DNA of 64,000 nucleotides from Neurospora crassa OR74A (lineage: Eukaryota > Ascomycota > Sordariomycetes > Sordariales > Sordariaceae). The stretch spans positions 4,567,917 through 4,631,916 of the forward strand of contig NC_026501.1 of assembly GCF_000182925.2 (NCBI RefSeq), in the 5' to 3' direction. The notes below the pieces were generated by a model that saw only the letters and a program-made list of their open reading frames with translations, was not told the origin of the DNA and did not search any database. Both the position numbers and the translations under genes were made by a program. Positions 1 to 10,430 of this stretch are shown here, in pieces (the first letter of the stretch is position 1; every line of letters starts with the position of its first letter).

Positions 1-1
1 A

Positions 2-211
2 GTGCTTGGGAGAAAGGAACAGCAGCAAGCTCGCGGCAACAGAAAGAAACAGCAGCAACAGGAATGGAGTGAGGTCGTGTTAGAGTTGCACAAGCGGCTG
101 ATGGCGAAGGGTGCCAAGGTGGGGCATTCTGGGCAGACACAGTTGGCGAATGGGAGTGCGAATACGCAGCACCTGCAGGGCCCACAAGATCAGGGGGTGG
201 CGCTGAAGTAA
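2..211 (+). CDS. C-terminal end of an unidentified protein, cut by the window edge
   Basis: The frame is open from the first bases of the window and stops at a TAA ending at 211, leaving about 69 residues. The visible part is rich in glutamine, arginine and lysine (two short QQQ runs), followed by an amphipathic stretch around EWSEVVLELHKRLMAKGAK and a polar tail. No domain is recognisable in so short a piece. The amphipathic segment looks more like coding sequence than chance. The start, exon structure and function lie outside the window. It could be a chance open frame in a Gln-rich 3' exon region. Confidence 0.45.
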   Translation: MLGRKEQQQARGNRKKQQQQEWSEVVLELHKRLMAKGAKVGHSGQTQLANGSANTQHLQGPQDQGVALK

Positions 212-3200
212 ACAAACCTTTTGGGTTTGGGTCTTTGGGGATTCGGGAGGCTCAGGTGGATGGTGGATGGAGCAGGGGTTCGACAGCGGCTGAATGACTG
301 CACCCTTATAGGATGACCCGTTGTGTACTCTACACAATGTTCACTTCGACAGCGCCGTGTTGTCTCGGTTAAATGCCTGAAATCGGATGGACGGGGAATT
401 GTACGGATGGAGGATGTCCAAGTTTGGCTTTTGAGTATCGAGTATTGGTATGATGATAGATACCCTTGGCTAGATTATATTGTTTACTGGCTACTGATTG
501 TTCTCGCTTGATTGACTGTCTTTGGTGTCTGTTTCTGGAAATACGATTACGCTATGCTGATAAGGGGTTCGCTTTGTAAATCTCAAATGCCATGCTTTTG
601 ATGGACAAAAATTGGGTTCTGATATATTTGCTTGGATCATTTTGGCGGTCTTTAGTCAGTCTACTTTGCTTGTGGACTTTTTGATATACATATTTTCCTT
701 GGTGTGCCCTCAAGCTGAATTTCCTTTGTTGGCTGGCTGCTGTCTTTTGTCCTATAGCCTACTCCCTTGAGCCTTGACCAAGGAGAGGAAAAAAAAAAAA
801 GAAAAGAAAAGTTCTCTCGTCTGGATTCCTGGGGACGCTTTCTATCACATGATTATTCTAGTCCACGCGTTCAGCAATGCAGAAGCAACCAAGGCTAAGA
901 CGTCAAAACGACCGCGACGCACAAAATAGGTGGGTATAAATGACTACCCTACCCTGTTGTTCAATTTTAAGATATGTCTCCGCCCCGTTACGCATATATC
1001 AAGATTACAATGATTATGAATTTCCCTTACACATAGTTGACCTTCACGAACTATCTACAAGGCATGTATGTAGGCTCATATAATGTCTTTGAGACCGAAC
1101 AGATTCCAGGCTTCAATGTGGGCTGAAGGGTAAAAGCTGTAAAGGAACCAAAAATTTTAACCCAAGATCAAACTGAACGGTGTAGCGACGGCGGTTCAAA
1201 GCGTTAGCATTGTTGAGAGATAGACATGAAGTTGAAGGTTTACTGTGCGTATTCGAGGACCTGACATGACGTATGCAGCAGACATACACACTTTCAGAGT
1301 AAATGGACTACATCTGTTGATGTACCGCATTGGCGTGATAGATGATATTTGCGGCGATGACCAAACCCTTCATTTGACTGACTACCATGTTCCGACTCGT
1401 CCGGTTGGTTTAACAGTCATGATGATGTATACACACGGTACCTCCAATTTTGATCTTGTTAATGGACCAATGTTAAAATAAAAAGATATCTGGATCTTAA
1501 TAGCAGAATGCACGACATGGAACGATGATCGCGAAACGTTTGCAGACGCTCAATGCGGTTAAAATTTGATGCACACTACGGCTTCAACACAGCTTTCTAC
1601 CTATCTGTCTCAATTTGTCCAGGTATGCGCACCTACTTTTGGTTTCTGATATATGGGTAGATCCGATCGTGCAGGTCTCGTACAAATTGCACGATGTAAC
1701 TTGCGATATGGCATACTCAATTCTAGATTATGTAGATGTCTGAAACACATCTTGCCTGATCACCCATTATAACCACGAGAAGCCAACAAAACTGTCTGAG
1801 AATATACCTGATGTTTGATAAAAACGTACGTATTGGAGGCAGTTGGTTTGGGGCGTTTGGAGGCAAGTTCAAAATGATGGGGAACGGAAAGTGAGTGTTG
1901 GAGAAAAGAAGAGAAAAAAGAACAAAAGCAACCTAGGATGGTGTATGGTAGGCAGCTAGCAGATGCCAGACCATCAAATGAATCCCTATCAGCATCAAGT
2001 TCGACAACCAAGCAAAAGCTCAAAGTTCTTGCAAGAAACCTCTTCATTGTCAATCCAACTCCTGGCCTTGACACATTTTTTGCATCCATTTCCTTGATTT
2101 AGGGCCTTTCGATTTGAGTGTCTTGATAGTAGCGAGAACGCCAAGATAGAACCCCATCTCCACCAAGTCATCGCACAAAACGCTCAATAAAGACGACGTA
2201 AAGGGAGGACTATGCATGCAGTGAATGGCCACGAGAGTGGAATTTTGATTCCCTGTGGACTGTAGTGTTTAGTTCCAAGCAAACACAAAAACCCAAACGG
2301 TGGAGTGCGAGTGTGAAGGGACTGTCAAAAAAGGACTCCAAGTGGTGCAAATTCACACCATTATCACCATTCGATACAACACCACTCTAACGCATCGTAC
2401 TGCCAAAAGATTTCTCTCAATAATTGCTGCATGCGATGGGTGTAATCGACAGTCTTTCTTGTCAACATCACACATCCCAGGGTGATGACGTGAGAGTGTC
2501 CGCGCAGTGGCAGACAGCAAAAGTCAACTGAATTGTGATCATGTATCATCAAAAATACCTAATGGCCATTCCTTGATTGCACAATGAATCATGGTTATAC
2601 GACGGGTAGCAACCCCTTTGGTCAAGGGCGACACGCCAGGCTGTCACGACCAAAGGCATTTTGGTGTACCTCTGATTGCCTGGAGCAATACTGTTTGCGC
2701 GCGTAGCAACATATAATGCCACCGATACAATTGACTGGAAGATCCGCATAGCATCCTATATGGGCTCCTCATCTGGCCTGCGTGCTCCCTTTGCGCTGTG
2801 ATTCATAAAGCTGATCTGGTTCCCAATGCTTTGCTCTAACACACCCTTTCAACCCCGTATAAAGACCAGAGAGTATGCTTCACGGGCTGGGCTTTTTGCG
2901 TTCGCGACGATATCTCCCACCATTTTGGCACTCAGCTCCAAAACAGCCACCTACACTAGATATATCAACCGAAATTCAATCATTTGTACATGGAAAATAT
3001 CTTCACTCGCCCGCTGTCTTTCTGGACACGAAGTTCCCAAGGTACTCTCTACCAGTCCCGACATTCCCCATCACCCAGCTTCGAAGGTCTGAGCTCGGCC
3101 TCACCCAAATCTCACTTTGCACTTCGTTATCTTCACCCTTAATAGCAGGAAATGCAAGACCGCATGACCCATCGATGGGGTATCCAAAGTACCGCACCTG

Positions 3201-4282
3201 CATATGACTACAAACGGCGACCCGAGGAGTCAAAAGTAAGGCGGAGCGACCATCAAGGTCCTCGTCGAACCGATACGTCTTGATAGGAGGATGAGTGTCC
3301 ACAATCTGCCATAAAATAGCCCGATACGCACTGGCCGGAGCCTCGAGGTGAGGACGACCCCGCGATATCCTGAATTGTTGAAAGATTCAATACACGCCCG
3401 GTTACCTCAAACAGATAGGTATTACGCAGGAAAGGCTGCCTAGTGTTGGCGGGGTCTTGACAACAACACGGCTATCTTGAAGCATACTCAGAGGTACCTT
3501 CCTTTGTAGAGACCAAGAACACTGTCCAGGGTATGGGAGCAAAACCGTGGGGTCAGGACCAACATAGGGAAGCACGGATTAGAGCACAAGTGAAGCAGAG
3601 TGGCTGTCAGGATCCTGCAACATGCCTAGGAAGTAGATGGCTAACCTGAACCTGAACCTGGGCTCTGGTATTCCTCTTCACTGAATAGACTCGCTGCCAC
3701 TGAATAGTCCACCTGATCAAGCGGAAGTGAAGGTGAGATCAAGGTGAAGGTCTTGCCAACCTGGATCCTTACCCCGCCGTCGAAAAGTGCCAGCTCAAAA
3801 GTGAGGCGGACCTGAAAGTTCAGACGACGGGTCCAGGTGACGATTTTGAAGGTTTCAATACCTGCCAAGTACGTACCAGGAGCCATTCACTCGACCGGTC
3901 TGCCGTTATTTTCAAGGTCGCCGGTCACTTGCCATAGTAACCACGGAGCAACCATACCGGTTGACCAACCAGAGGACGCCCTGGGAGCTATTTCATCCCA
4001 AGTCGGCCTCCCTCAAGCATATTGACCAGGTTGGCGCACCTTCCAACTACGATTTGAGTGAATGCTGCGGCCGCAGAGTATTGTGGACGGTACTTTAAAA
4101 ACCCCTCCATCTCTCTCCCTCTTCCTCCTCTTCCTCTTTTCTTCTCTCATGCACCATCCGTTTTTTAACGTCGATACAGCATTCGCGATCGTTCAAGCAA
4201 GCCTTTGTCAAAGCAGCATCAGCAGCAACAACAACCGCAACAGCAACAACAATCGCACCCTCGCTTTGAGTGTGCCAGCAAG
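212..4282. other. Intergenic region, 4.1 kb, no gene recognised
   Basis: This stretch follows the end of the first gene and precedes the 1277-residue protein gene. The part from about 540 to 2700 is relatively AT-rich and has no convincing coding frame. The part from about 2800 to 4050 is more GC-rich and holds several ATG-started frames of 80-110 codons on both strands (for example 3003-3302 minus and 3641-3886 minus) that match no family I know. A short AACCTG triplication lies near 3640-3657. A CAG/CAA tract at about 4211-4250 lies in the 5' leader of the downstream gene. Confidence 0.5.
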
Positions 4283-7200
4283 ATGGAAGACCTCCTGAGC
4301 TGGTTTCTCACCATCGTGTGGTTGGGGGTTTGCGCCCTCACCACCGCTGTCACTCTCCCTTCCGGCCTCTGGGCCTTGTATCTTTGCAGTAAGTCGATGG
4401 TTTCTGGTCTAGAACGGACAGGCAATCAGTGATACTAATGCTCCCTCAAATAGCCATGTCAATCGCCCACCCCGTCGTGGCGTGGGAGAAAGCCGAGGTG
4501 ATTTTTTGGAAGCTTGTCGAGAGGCTCCTTGAATATTTCGATCTCGTCTACCTCTGTCGGCTGTTTCTCTCGGTTTCGACTGGCCTTGTTCTTGCGGTTC
4601 TTGTCTTCAAGTTGGTTCGCATCGGCTTGAAGCATCCCAGGTATCGCAAGGTCTGTCGAAGAATCAGTCGCTGCGCCGAAACTGTCTGGTTTGTCGCCTC
4701 CAAGGGAGTCTCTGCTTGGAAGGTGTTTTCGCAATGGGTTCTCCGGTTCTCCCAAGCCGTTCGTCTCCGCCAACAACGCACCGGAAAGGTATACCTGTCC
4801 TTGGAGATGTGGTACCTTCCTGTTATCGTTCCTCGATATGTTCCTCCGCCCACCCCGGCACCTTTCATTGCCCCCGACAACCAGACTGTTGATCAGTCCG
4901 AGATGACCGTGGAACATCAGGCTGTTCCTCAGTACCTTCTTTGCCAGCGCGAGGGCTGGCAGGGTTCTGAGAATCTTGATGATGGTCATCTTGTGAACCG
5001 CAGCACCAGAGAAGACGTAGCCCGCCCAATTGCCAGCCCTGTTATTCCGGAACAGGCTGAGCACACCCAAGTCGCCAAGTCGACCCCGGCCGTCTCTGCT
5101 TTCGATATCGTCCATGCCGGTCCTGCCCCTCCTCGTCCGTCCATTCCAGAACGGCTCAAAGGTCTGGAACTGCTAATGGAGAAGACCGCGCGCGAAATGG
5201 GCATATCAGTCGAGCAATTCAAGACCCGTCAGGCAACGAGCTCCCCGACGATCGTTGAAGAGGCCGCGCCAGGTTCGACGGCGCCTAACCAGCCACAACT
5301 GCCCGAGGCCGACACGCAGCATGCTCCTCAGCCGATGCCCGTACGGAGCACCCGCTACGAGCGTGTGCTGAAGAAGCTGTCCAAGTCTCGCCGCCACGTC
5401 CCGGCCCCCCGTTATGATTTATTTATTTCGGACTCTGTCTATGAGGAGATGGTTCCTGAATCTCTCATGGCAGTGGCAGTATCGAGGCCGGCAGCTGTGG
5501 CTGAAGCACCCATTTCTGAACCGGTTGTCGTTACGGAACCAACTGTCGCTCCGGAGCCGATCCACGCGGAGATCGAGCTCACCCCCCCGGAGATTGTCAT
5601 CACACCGCCCTCTCCAGTCTTGGTTTCTAGGACCATTGTTGAGGATCAGGTTGCTGGCAGTGGTATTTCCAGCATGCCCGACAAGCTCGCTCCCAAGCCT
5701 ATCCTGACGGAGAAGCCTATTCAGGAGATTGTCACGGTCTCTTCTGTTCCGCCCTCTGTGGTATCCCAACTGCAGCTGAGCGAGCGGAACACCGTGTCCG
5801 AGCAGGAGATCGAGGATCTTAGACTTCGTCTTGAGGTCTTGCGAATTTCCCCTTCTGTTGCTGTATCTACATCTGTAGACGAACAGAAGACTGTTGGAAA
5901 TGGCGTTCAGTCGCCTCTCCAGGTTCCCGTTCTTGCAACCCTCGCATCACCTGTTGATGACCTCGTTCCTTCTGTCGTTGATTCGGTGGAAGACTCCATC
6001 TTGATGGAGCCGGTATCAGCCCGTCCTTCGGACGATGATGTGGATATGGGTGAGGATTCATCTGTCTTGTCTCTTGCAGGACCTGTGTCCAACGGAGTGG
6101 CTCACAGTGAAGTGTCTCCGGACCGTGATCTGGCCATGACGGACATCGAAGTTGCGACTACGGTTAACGCTGGTCTATCCGACGACCAGCAGATGCAAGA
6201 CGGCGATGACAGCCACCAAGGTTGGATGCACGAAGAGTCGCCCGTAGTCTCGTCGGAAATGGAGTTGTTTCCGCCACAGCAATCTCCTGAGACTATCGTT
6301 TTTGGTGGGCAAGCTGTTCAGCTTGTCCCGCTCGGCTCTCAGCAACCAATCTGGCAACTTCCCTCGATGTTTCCTGAAGGTCAGACCGACTTCAACTTTG
6401 AGTTCACGATGCCCTCTCTGATCCAGCCCCAAAATGTTGAGCACGACATGGTTGATGTTCCCCAGTCAGACATGGTCACGACGTTCTTTGAGTATCCCAT
6501 GGTCGAAATGGCATTGCCTTTCAACTCCATCCAGACCGATACCACTATGGAGGGTCACTTCGATTATCCGGCTCCCCCTGCGCTCACCCCCGGCCAACAG
6601 CAACAACCCTGGAACATTGTTGAGCAGCCGACCGCAGCTACTTCCGATCGCGTCCTGGTCTCCGACACGATTGACTTCAACATGTTGGTGGATCCCAATC
6701 TCGACAACATGTTCGACAATGTGGTCTCGCCAATGGCTCCTCAGCCTAGTCCGGTTTCCGTTACCGCAGAGTCTGGCATGGGATTGGTTACTCCAGCTTC
6801 TCAGATTGTTGACAGTCAAGCTTCTCCTGTAACCTCTGAGCAGAGGCCGGTGGTTGCCGATATTCTTCCCGAGTTCGACATCAACTCGATTCATCCAGAT
6901 CTCCGGTACGTCGACACGCCGCTTGATGTGGCAGTAACTCAGGGTATCGCGCCGGCGGTTGAGCAACCATCAGAGCAGGATGTTCCTCAACAGCAACCTG
7001 AACAGGAGGTTTCTCAGTCAGCCCCGGCTACCGACGAGTACCCAGGCGTTGAGGTGTGCGAGCCTGAGATGTGGGCTCAGCTCCAGGTGCTCCAGAACTA
7101 TGTCCTCGAACACGATGCGGAAGAGAACAACTGGCAATCAGAGTATCCCGATCTTCCACAGCCATCAGCCTCGGAGTACCCTGAGCCCCCGGAGCACCCG

Positions 7201-8181
7201 GCCGAGGTAGATCAGACGCAGGAGTTGGGCTCGCCAACGTTCACCCCTGACGTTGACGATGGAGAAAGCAACGGCTCTCTTGTTTTGTCACCACCGGGTA
7301 CACCTACTTCCATTCGGTCGTGGGACTATTCGCTCTTCGGGAGCCCTCCTCCGGTTTGCTCGGCGCCGACTCCCCCCAACCGGTCGCCCACTCCTCCTCG
7401 CTCTACTGGATTGGACTTCACCAATGCGGTGTTCCAGCCAACTCTCCCTGTCGGTGCACCGGTCTTGACCTCGATCTCGACATTCCAGCCAATTCTTCCC
7501 GCTGCTGCACCAGGCTCCAACCAAGCCTCGCCCTCCAACATCTTTGGAGAAGACTTCAGGCCTGATCATACCACCCCGGATGATCCCAATTTCCGGGTGC
7601 ATGACGCGGTTTGGACCACGAATGAGATGGACAGGATGCGCCAGGCCTTCCTGGTTGGTCAGAGGCTCACTCAAGCGGATTATGCCTCGGCGAGTTTGCA
7701 GGTGGAGATAATGCGGCAAACCGAAGGGGCGGACATCTACACCGAGCATGAGGAAGACTCTGATTGCTCAATCGAGAGCTCCGACGAGGAGGTTAGGATT
7801 CCGATCAGCCAGCGCAGGATTGCGATGCCCAGGTCGCGGGCGAGCAGAGCGATGGCGACGGCACCGGCACCGGCACCGGCACCGGTCACTCCTTCAACCT
7901 CGGCAACTCCCCCTGCCGGTGAGATCATACCTCCGGCTGTCAGCGACTCGCCTGGCGAGGAGCAGGACGCCGAGAGGGATTTCACTGACCTTGAACTGGA
8001 GCTTTTGGGCATGGTCAGCGAGGACGAGGAGCATCCTCAGAGGTCCGATGAGGAGGGCCCTCAGAGGTCCGATGAGGAGGGCCCTCAGAGGGCCGATGAG
8101 GAGGTCATTCGGCGCAGGCCCCTCGCAAAACTACCAAGAAGGCGTCGCAACCTTCTTTCACACAGCAACACCGGCAATTAA
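4283..8181 (+). CDS. Large low-complexity protein with two N-terminal membrane segments, function unknown
   Basis: Exons 4283-4388 and 4454-8181 join to 1277 residues. The 65-nt intron has a GTAAGT donor and a CTAAT branch point and splits a Thr codon. The ATG at 4283 is preferred because the upstream in-frame Gln-rich stretch has only a TTG. Residues about 4-35 form one hydrophobic segment and about 67-90 a second, followed by a basic stretch, which suggests a membrane hairpin near the N terminus. Almost all the rest is disordered, rich in Pro, Val, Ser, Glu and Gln. A short ordered-looking stretch near 7600-7730 (motif MDRMRQAFLVGQRLTQADYA) may be its conserved core. The tail has an Ala-Pro run, an acidic stretch and three copies of PQRSDEEG before a basic end. 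I recognise no family; it is probably a Sordariomycete-specific membrane-anchored protein. Confidence 0.85.
8035..8103 (+). repeat. Three tandem 24-bp units inside the coding region
   Basis: Units start at 8035, 8059 and 8083 and encode PQRSDEEG, PQRSDEEG and PQRADEE. The first two copies are identical and the third differs by one visible base, so the array is young or kept homogeneous. Copy number is likely to vary between strains. Confidence 0.9.
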
Positions 8182-9596
8182 GACAAGGATCACAAGGCGA
8201 CATATAAGCATATGGCATAAACGGCATGGGTGGTCCCGGGCGGGCGCCACTCAAGTTCGTACATAAGTCCAGCTTGTCGTTGTTCTCTCGAGCATGAGGC
8301 GGGTATGGGTAGGAGCTCAGAGAACCTGGGTCGTTTTGCGGGGCGCGAAGCAAAACTTCCCAGCTTGTTAGAATTCCTTGATCTGTGTCCGGTTGTTGTC
8401 GGTCTTGTTCGTTCGGTTTGAGAGTGTGTTGTCTATCGGGATCTTTTTTCGCCTTTCCATCAGAACTGTCACCTTTTTCTTCCCTTTTCCGACAATCTTC
8501 TACATCGATGACACACACTTCTCTCACCAGCGGGCTCGACTTTAAATAAGAGGTTCTAGGCATGGGTGGGCGGGTTGGCCAGAACCAGGGAGTTTGGTTG
8601 TATGTGAAATGATGACAGGCTGGTCATTCCTGTCCTCTCATGATCATCAGTCAACTACCCATTTCTCACTCTCGTATTGTCGACATCAGCGGTCACACTG
8701 AGTACATTCGGCTATAGAGTTCCTTCGCACAGTCGCCACCGAAAGGCCGCATTCGGGAACAGGTGCTGCGAATCTTTCTATATCAGGTTTCTGGTAAGGG
8801 TGGGTGGGATGGCCAGAAATAGGGAGTACAGTTTTCTGTCTCTCGATATGTCGCAACCAAGAAGTCACGCTTGGTAATAAGACAACCTGATATCAGCTCC
8901 GGTGCCTATAATCGGAAGCATTTTCTCATTGATCTCTCGACGCCTATAGTCGGAGACATTACGTGTTTGCGGATCGACAACTCATGTTGGCAAGCTAGTC
9001 ACACTTGCCTTCTGTCCTACCAGCAACACAACCCTCAACGTCGTCGTTACCGAGTCAGTCACGCTCACATTCGCAAGGCGAATCGACAACGTTCTGTCAG
9101 ATTATCTGTTCTTTTTCTGTTCGAGTCATTCGTCGTTTTCAGAACATCTTTTACCAGCTTCAGACCTAAGTATGTCTGTTTGCGATTTCTTGTCACGATT
9201 ACTGTCAGCATCATCTTCTTACCAGACTTATCCACATCTTCCAGAATTCATTGCAGCAACTTTATCACTCTCGAAAGGCGAAACAGCAGCAGTGATATGA
9301 GACTGACAGCATCCTTACATGGCAACTCATCTTTTGACATCTATCAATCAGAAAACACCAAACAAGACAAAAAAATTGAAAAGGGAAAACAATCACCAAA
9401 AAATGTGCGAGTATATGTACGACATCACCTGACAACAACTGTACAAGTACCACGTCAGTTTGCCGACAGCTTTCTTTCTCACCAAGGCATACCGACGAAA
9501 CGATCATGTCGAAGACCAGCATCTTGACACTCAGTGCTGTTTCGACCAGATCATAGCGACCATCAATGTGCAATCACTCAAGCACGTTGACAGCAT
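8182..9596. other. Repeat-bearing region downstream of the 1277-residue gene, no gene recognised
   Basis: It holds the 3' flank of the upstream gene and then degenerate direct repeats. A 30-bp block at 8564-8593 recurs at 8798-8827 with four mismatches (period 234 bp). A shorter block with core CCTATARTCGGA occurs near 8904 and near 8943. A plus-strand frame is open for 218 codons (8871-9527) but has no early ATG and looks compositional, because the plus strand is rich in C and A and poor in stop codons. No protein family is recognised. Confidence 0.5.
8564..8827 (+). repeat. Degenerate direct repeat, 30-bp blocks 234 bp apart
   Basis: The blocks 8564-8593 and 8798-8827 share the core GGCCAGAA and the ending AGGGAGT, with 26 of 30 positions identical by eye. 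The intervening DNA aligns poorly, so this is either an old tandem duplication or two copies of a short dispersed element. Confidence 0.6.
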
Positions 9597-10427
9597 ATGA
9601 CCAAGTGCCGCCAATCTTCTTTCTTCTCAAAGGCACGAGAAAAAATGAAACAAAAACAGAAATTGCAACACTTCATTCGAGCATCTTTTCTCTCACTCTC
9701 GGATGTCCAACCATTGATTTTGACCAGTTCGGCAGCGCTACATCTCTCTCATAGTAGCCCGAGAACTCAAAAAGAAACAACGTGTGACCAGTTCAGCTCC
9801 GCTTCATCACTTTCTTCACTGAAACAGGAAGCAGCTGACGAAATAAAAACCAACATGTCAAGACATCAACGATTTACCTTGTCGAGACATCAACAAGAAC
9901 GTCCTCAATCAATCATGGATGTTCACCAATGTGACAAGTTTGGGTCTGCACCAACCAACTCTTCAATCTTCGAATCTTCAAACACATATACAAAAAAAAA
10001 GAAAAAAAAAAGAAACAGTGACAGCAGACCCGAGCGAAAGAAACCAACATGTCGAGACTCAAATCAATCTTCAGATCGTCTCGACATCAGCGACGTCCTC
10101 AAACTTTCAAACTCAGGATGTCCAAACATGTGGCATGTTCAGGACTGCAAACGACGAACCAAAATCTCAAAGCTCCGTTTAAACCAAAAAAAGAGCAAGC
10201 AGTCCGAACGAGAACCCGAATCAACCATGTCTCGACTTACAACTTCAAACCGTGAACAACTTTCTTCAGACTCACATCGTCGGGACATGACGATTCCCCT
10301 CTTTGCATGCCTGGTCAAAAGACAAAAACCTACACTTGATGACCGGCAGCAAAGCTTTGCATGGCTTGCTCGACACCAATCACAATTCGTCGACCAGCCG
10401 CAAAGCAAATCCTGTGGCATAGATTAA
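9597..10427 (+). CDS. Possible hypothetical protein, 276 residues, low support
   Basis: An ATG at 9597 opens a frame of 276 residues ending in TAA at 10427. The product would be basic and rich in Ser, Gln, Lys and Arg, with a poly-Lys run and no recognisable domain, signal peptide or membrane segment. Two internal segments resemble each other (CDQFSSASSLS and CDKFGSAPTNS) and a third related copy lies in a different frame just upstream, which argues against a conserved single frame. The plus strand here is C/A-rich with few T-initial triplets, so long open frames are expected by chance. It may be leader or exon sequence of the spliced transcript proposed just downstream. Treat it as a candidate only. 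Confidence 0.2.
   Translation: MTKCRQSSFFSKAREKMKQKQKLQHFIRASFLSLSDVQPLILTSSAALHLSHSSPRTQKETTCDQFSSASSLSSLKQEAADEIKTNMSRHQRFTLSRHQQERPQSIMDVHQCDKFGSAPTNSSIFESSNTYTKKKKKKRNSDSRPERKKPTCRDSNQSSDRLDISDVLKLSNSGCPNMWHVQDCKRRTKISKLRLNQKKSKQSEREPESTMSRLTTSNREQLSSDSHRRDMTIPLFACLVKRQKPTLDDRQQSFAWLARHQSQFVDQPQSKSCGID
9719..10240 (+). repeat. Degenerate repeat field with recurring ATGTC start-like motifs
   Basis: Three ATGs at 9855, 10049 and 10227 lie in near-identical settings (CAACATGTC or CAACCATGTC followed by NNGAC), each preceded by an A-rich and then purine-rich stretch, at intervals of 194 and 178 bp. Separately, a segment encoding C/F-D-Q/K-F-G/S-S-A occurs near 9719, 9787 and 9940. The region therefore seems built from diverged copies of a unit of roughly 180-190 bp. 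Confidence 0.5.
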
Positions 10428-10430
10428 CAC

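Noticed and set aside
3003-3302. 99-codon frame on the minus strand, with a competing 110-codon frame on the plus strand
   Set aside because: The two overlap, neither matches a known family, and length alone is within chance for this composition.
3641-3886. 81-codon ATG frame on the minus strand
   Set aside because: Its composition is plausible for a protein, but there are no motifs and no good splice partners; not enough support.
4459-5115. 218-codon antisense frame inside the 1277-residue gene
   Set aside because: It lies opposite a clearly spliced coding exon and has no ATG or features of its own that fit a protein family.
8105-8563. 152-codon minus-strand frame overlapping the end of the 1277-residue gene
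   Set aside because: It runs into the coding end of the neighbour and is Cys/Pro-rich by composition only.
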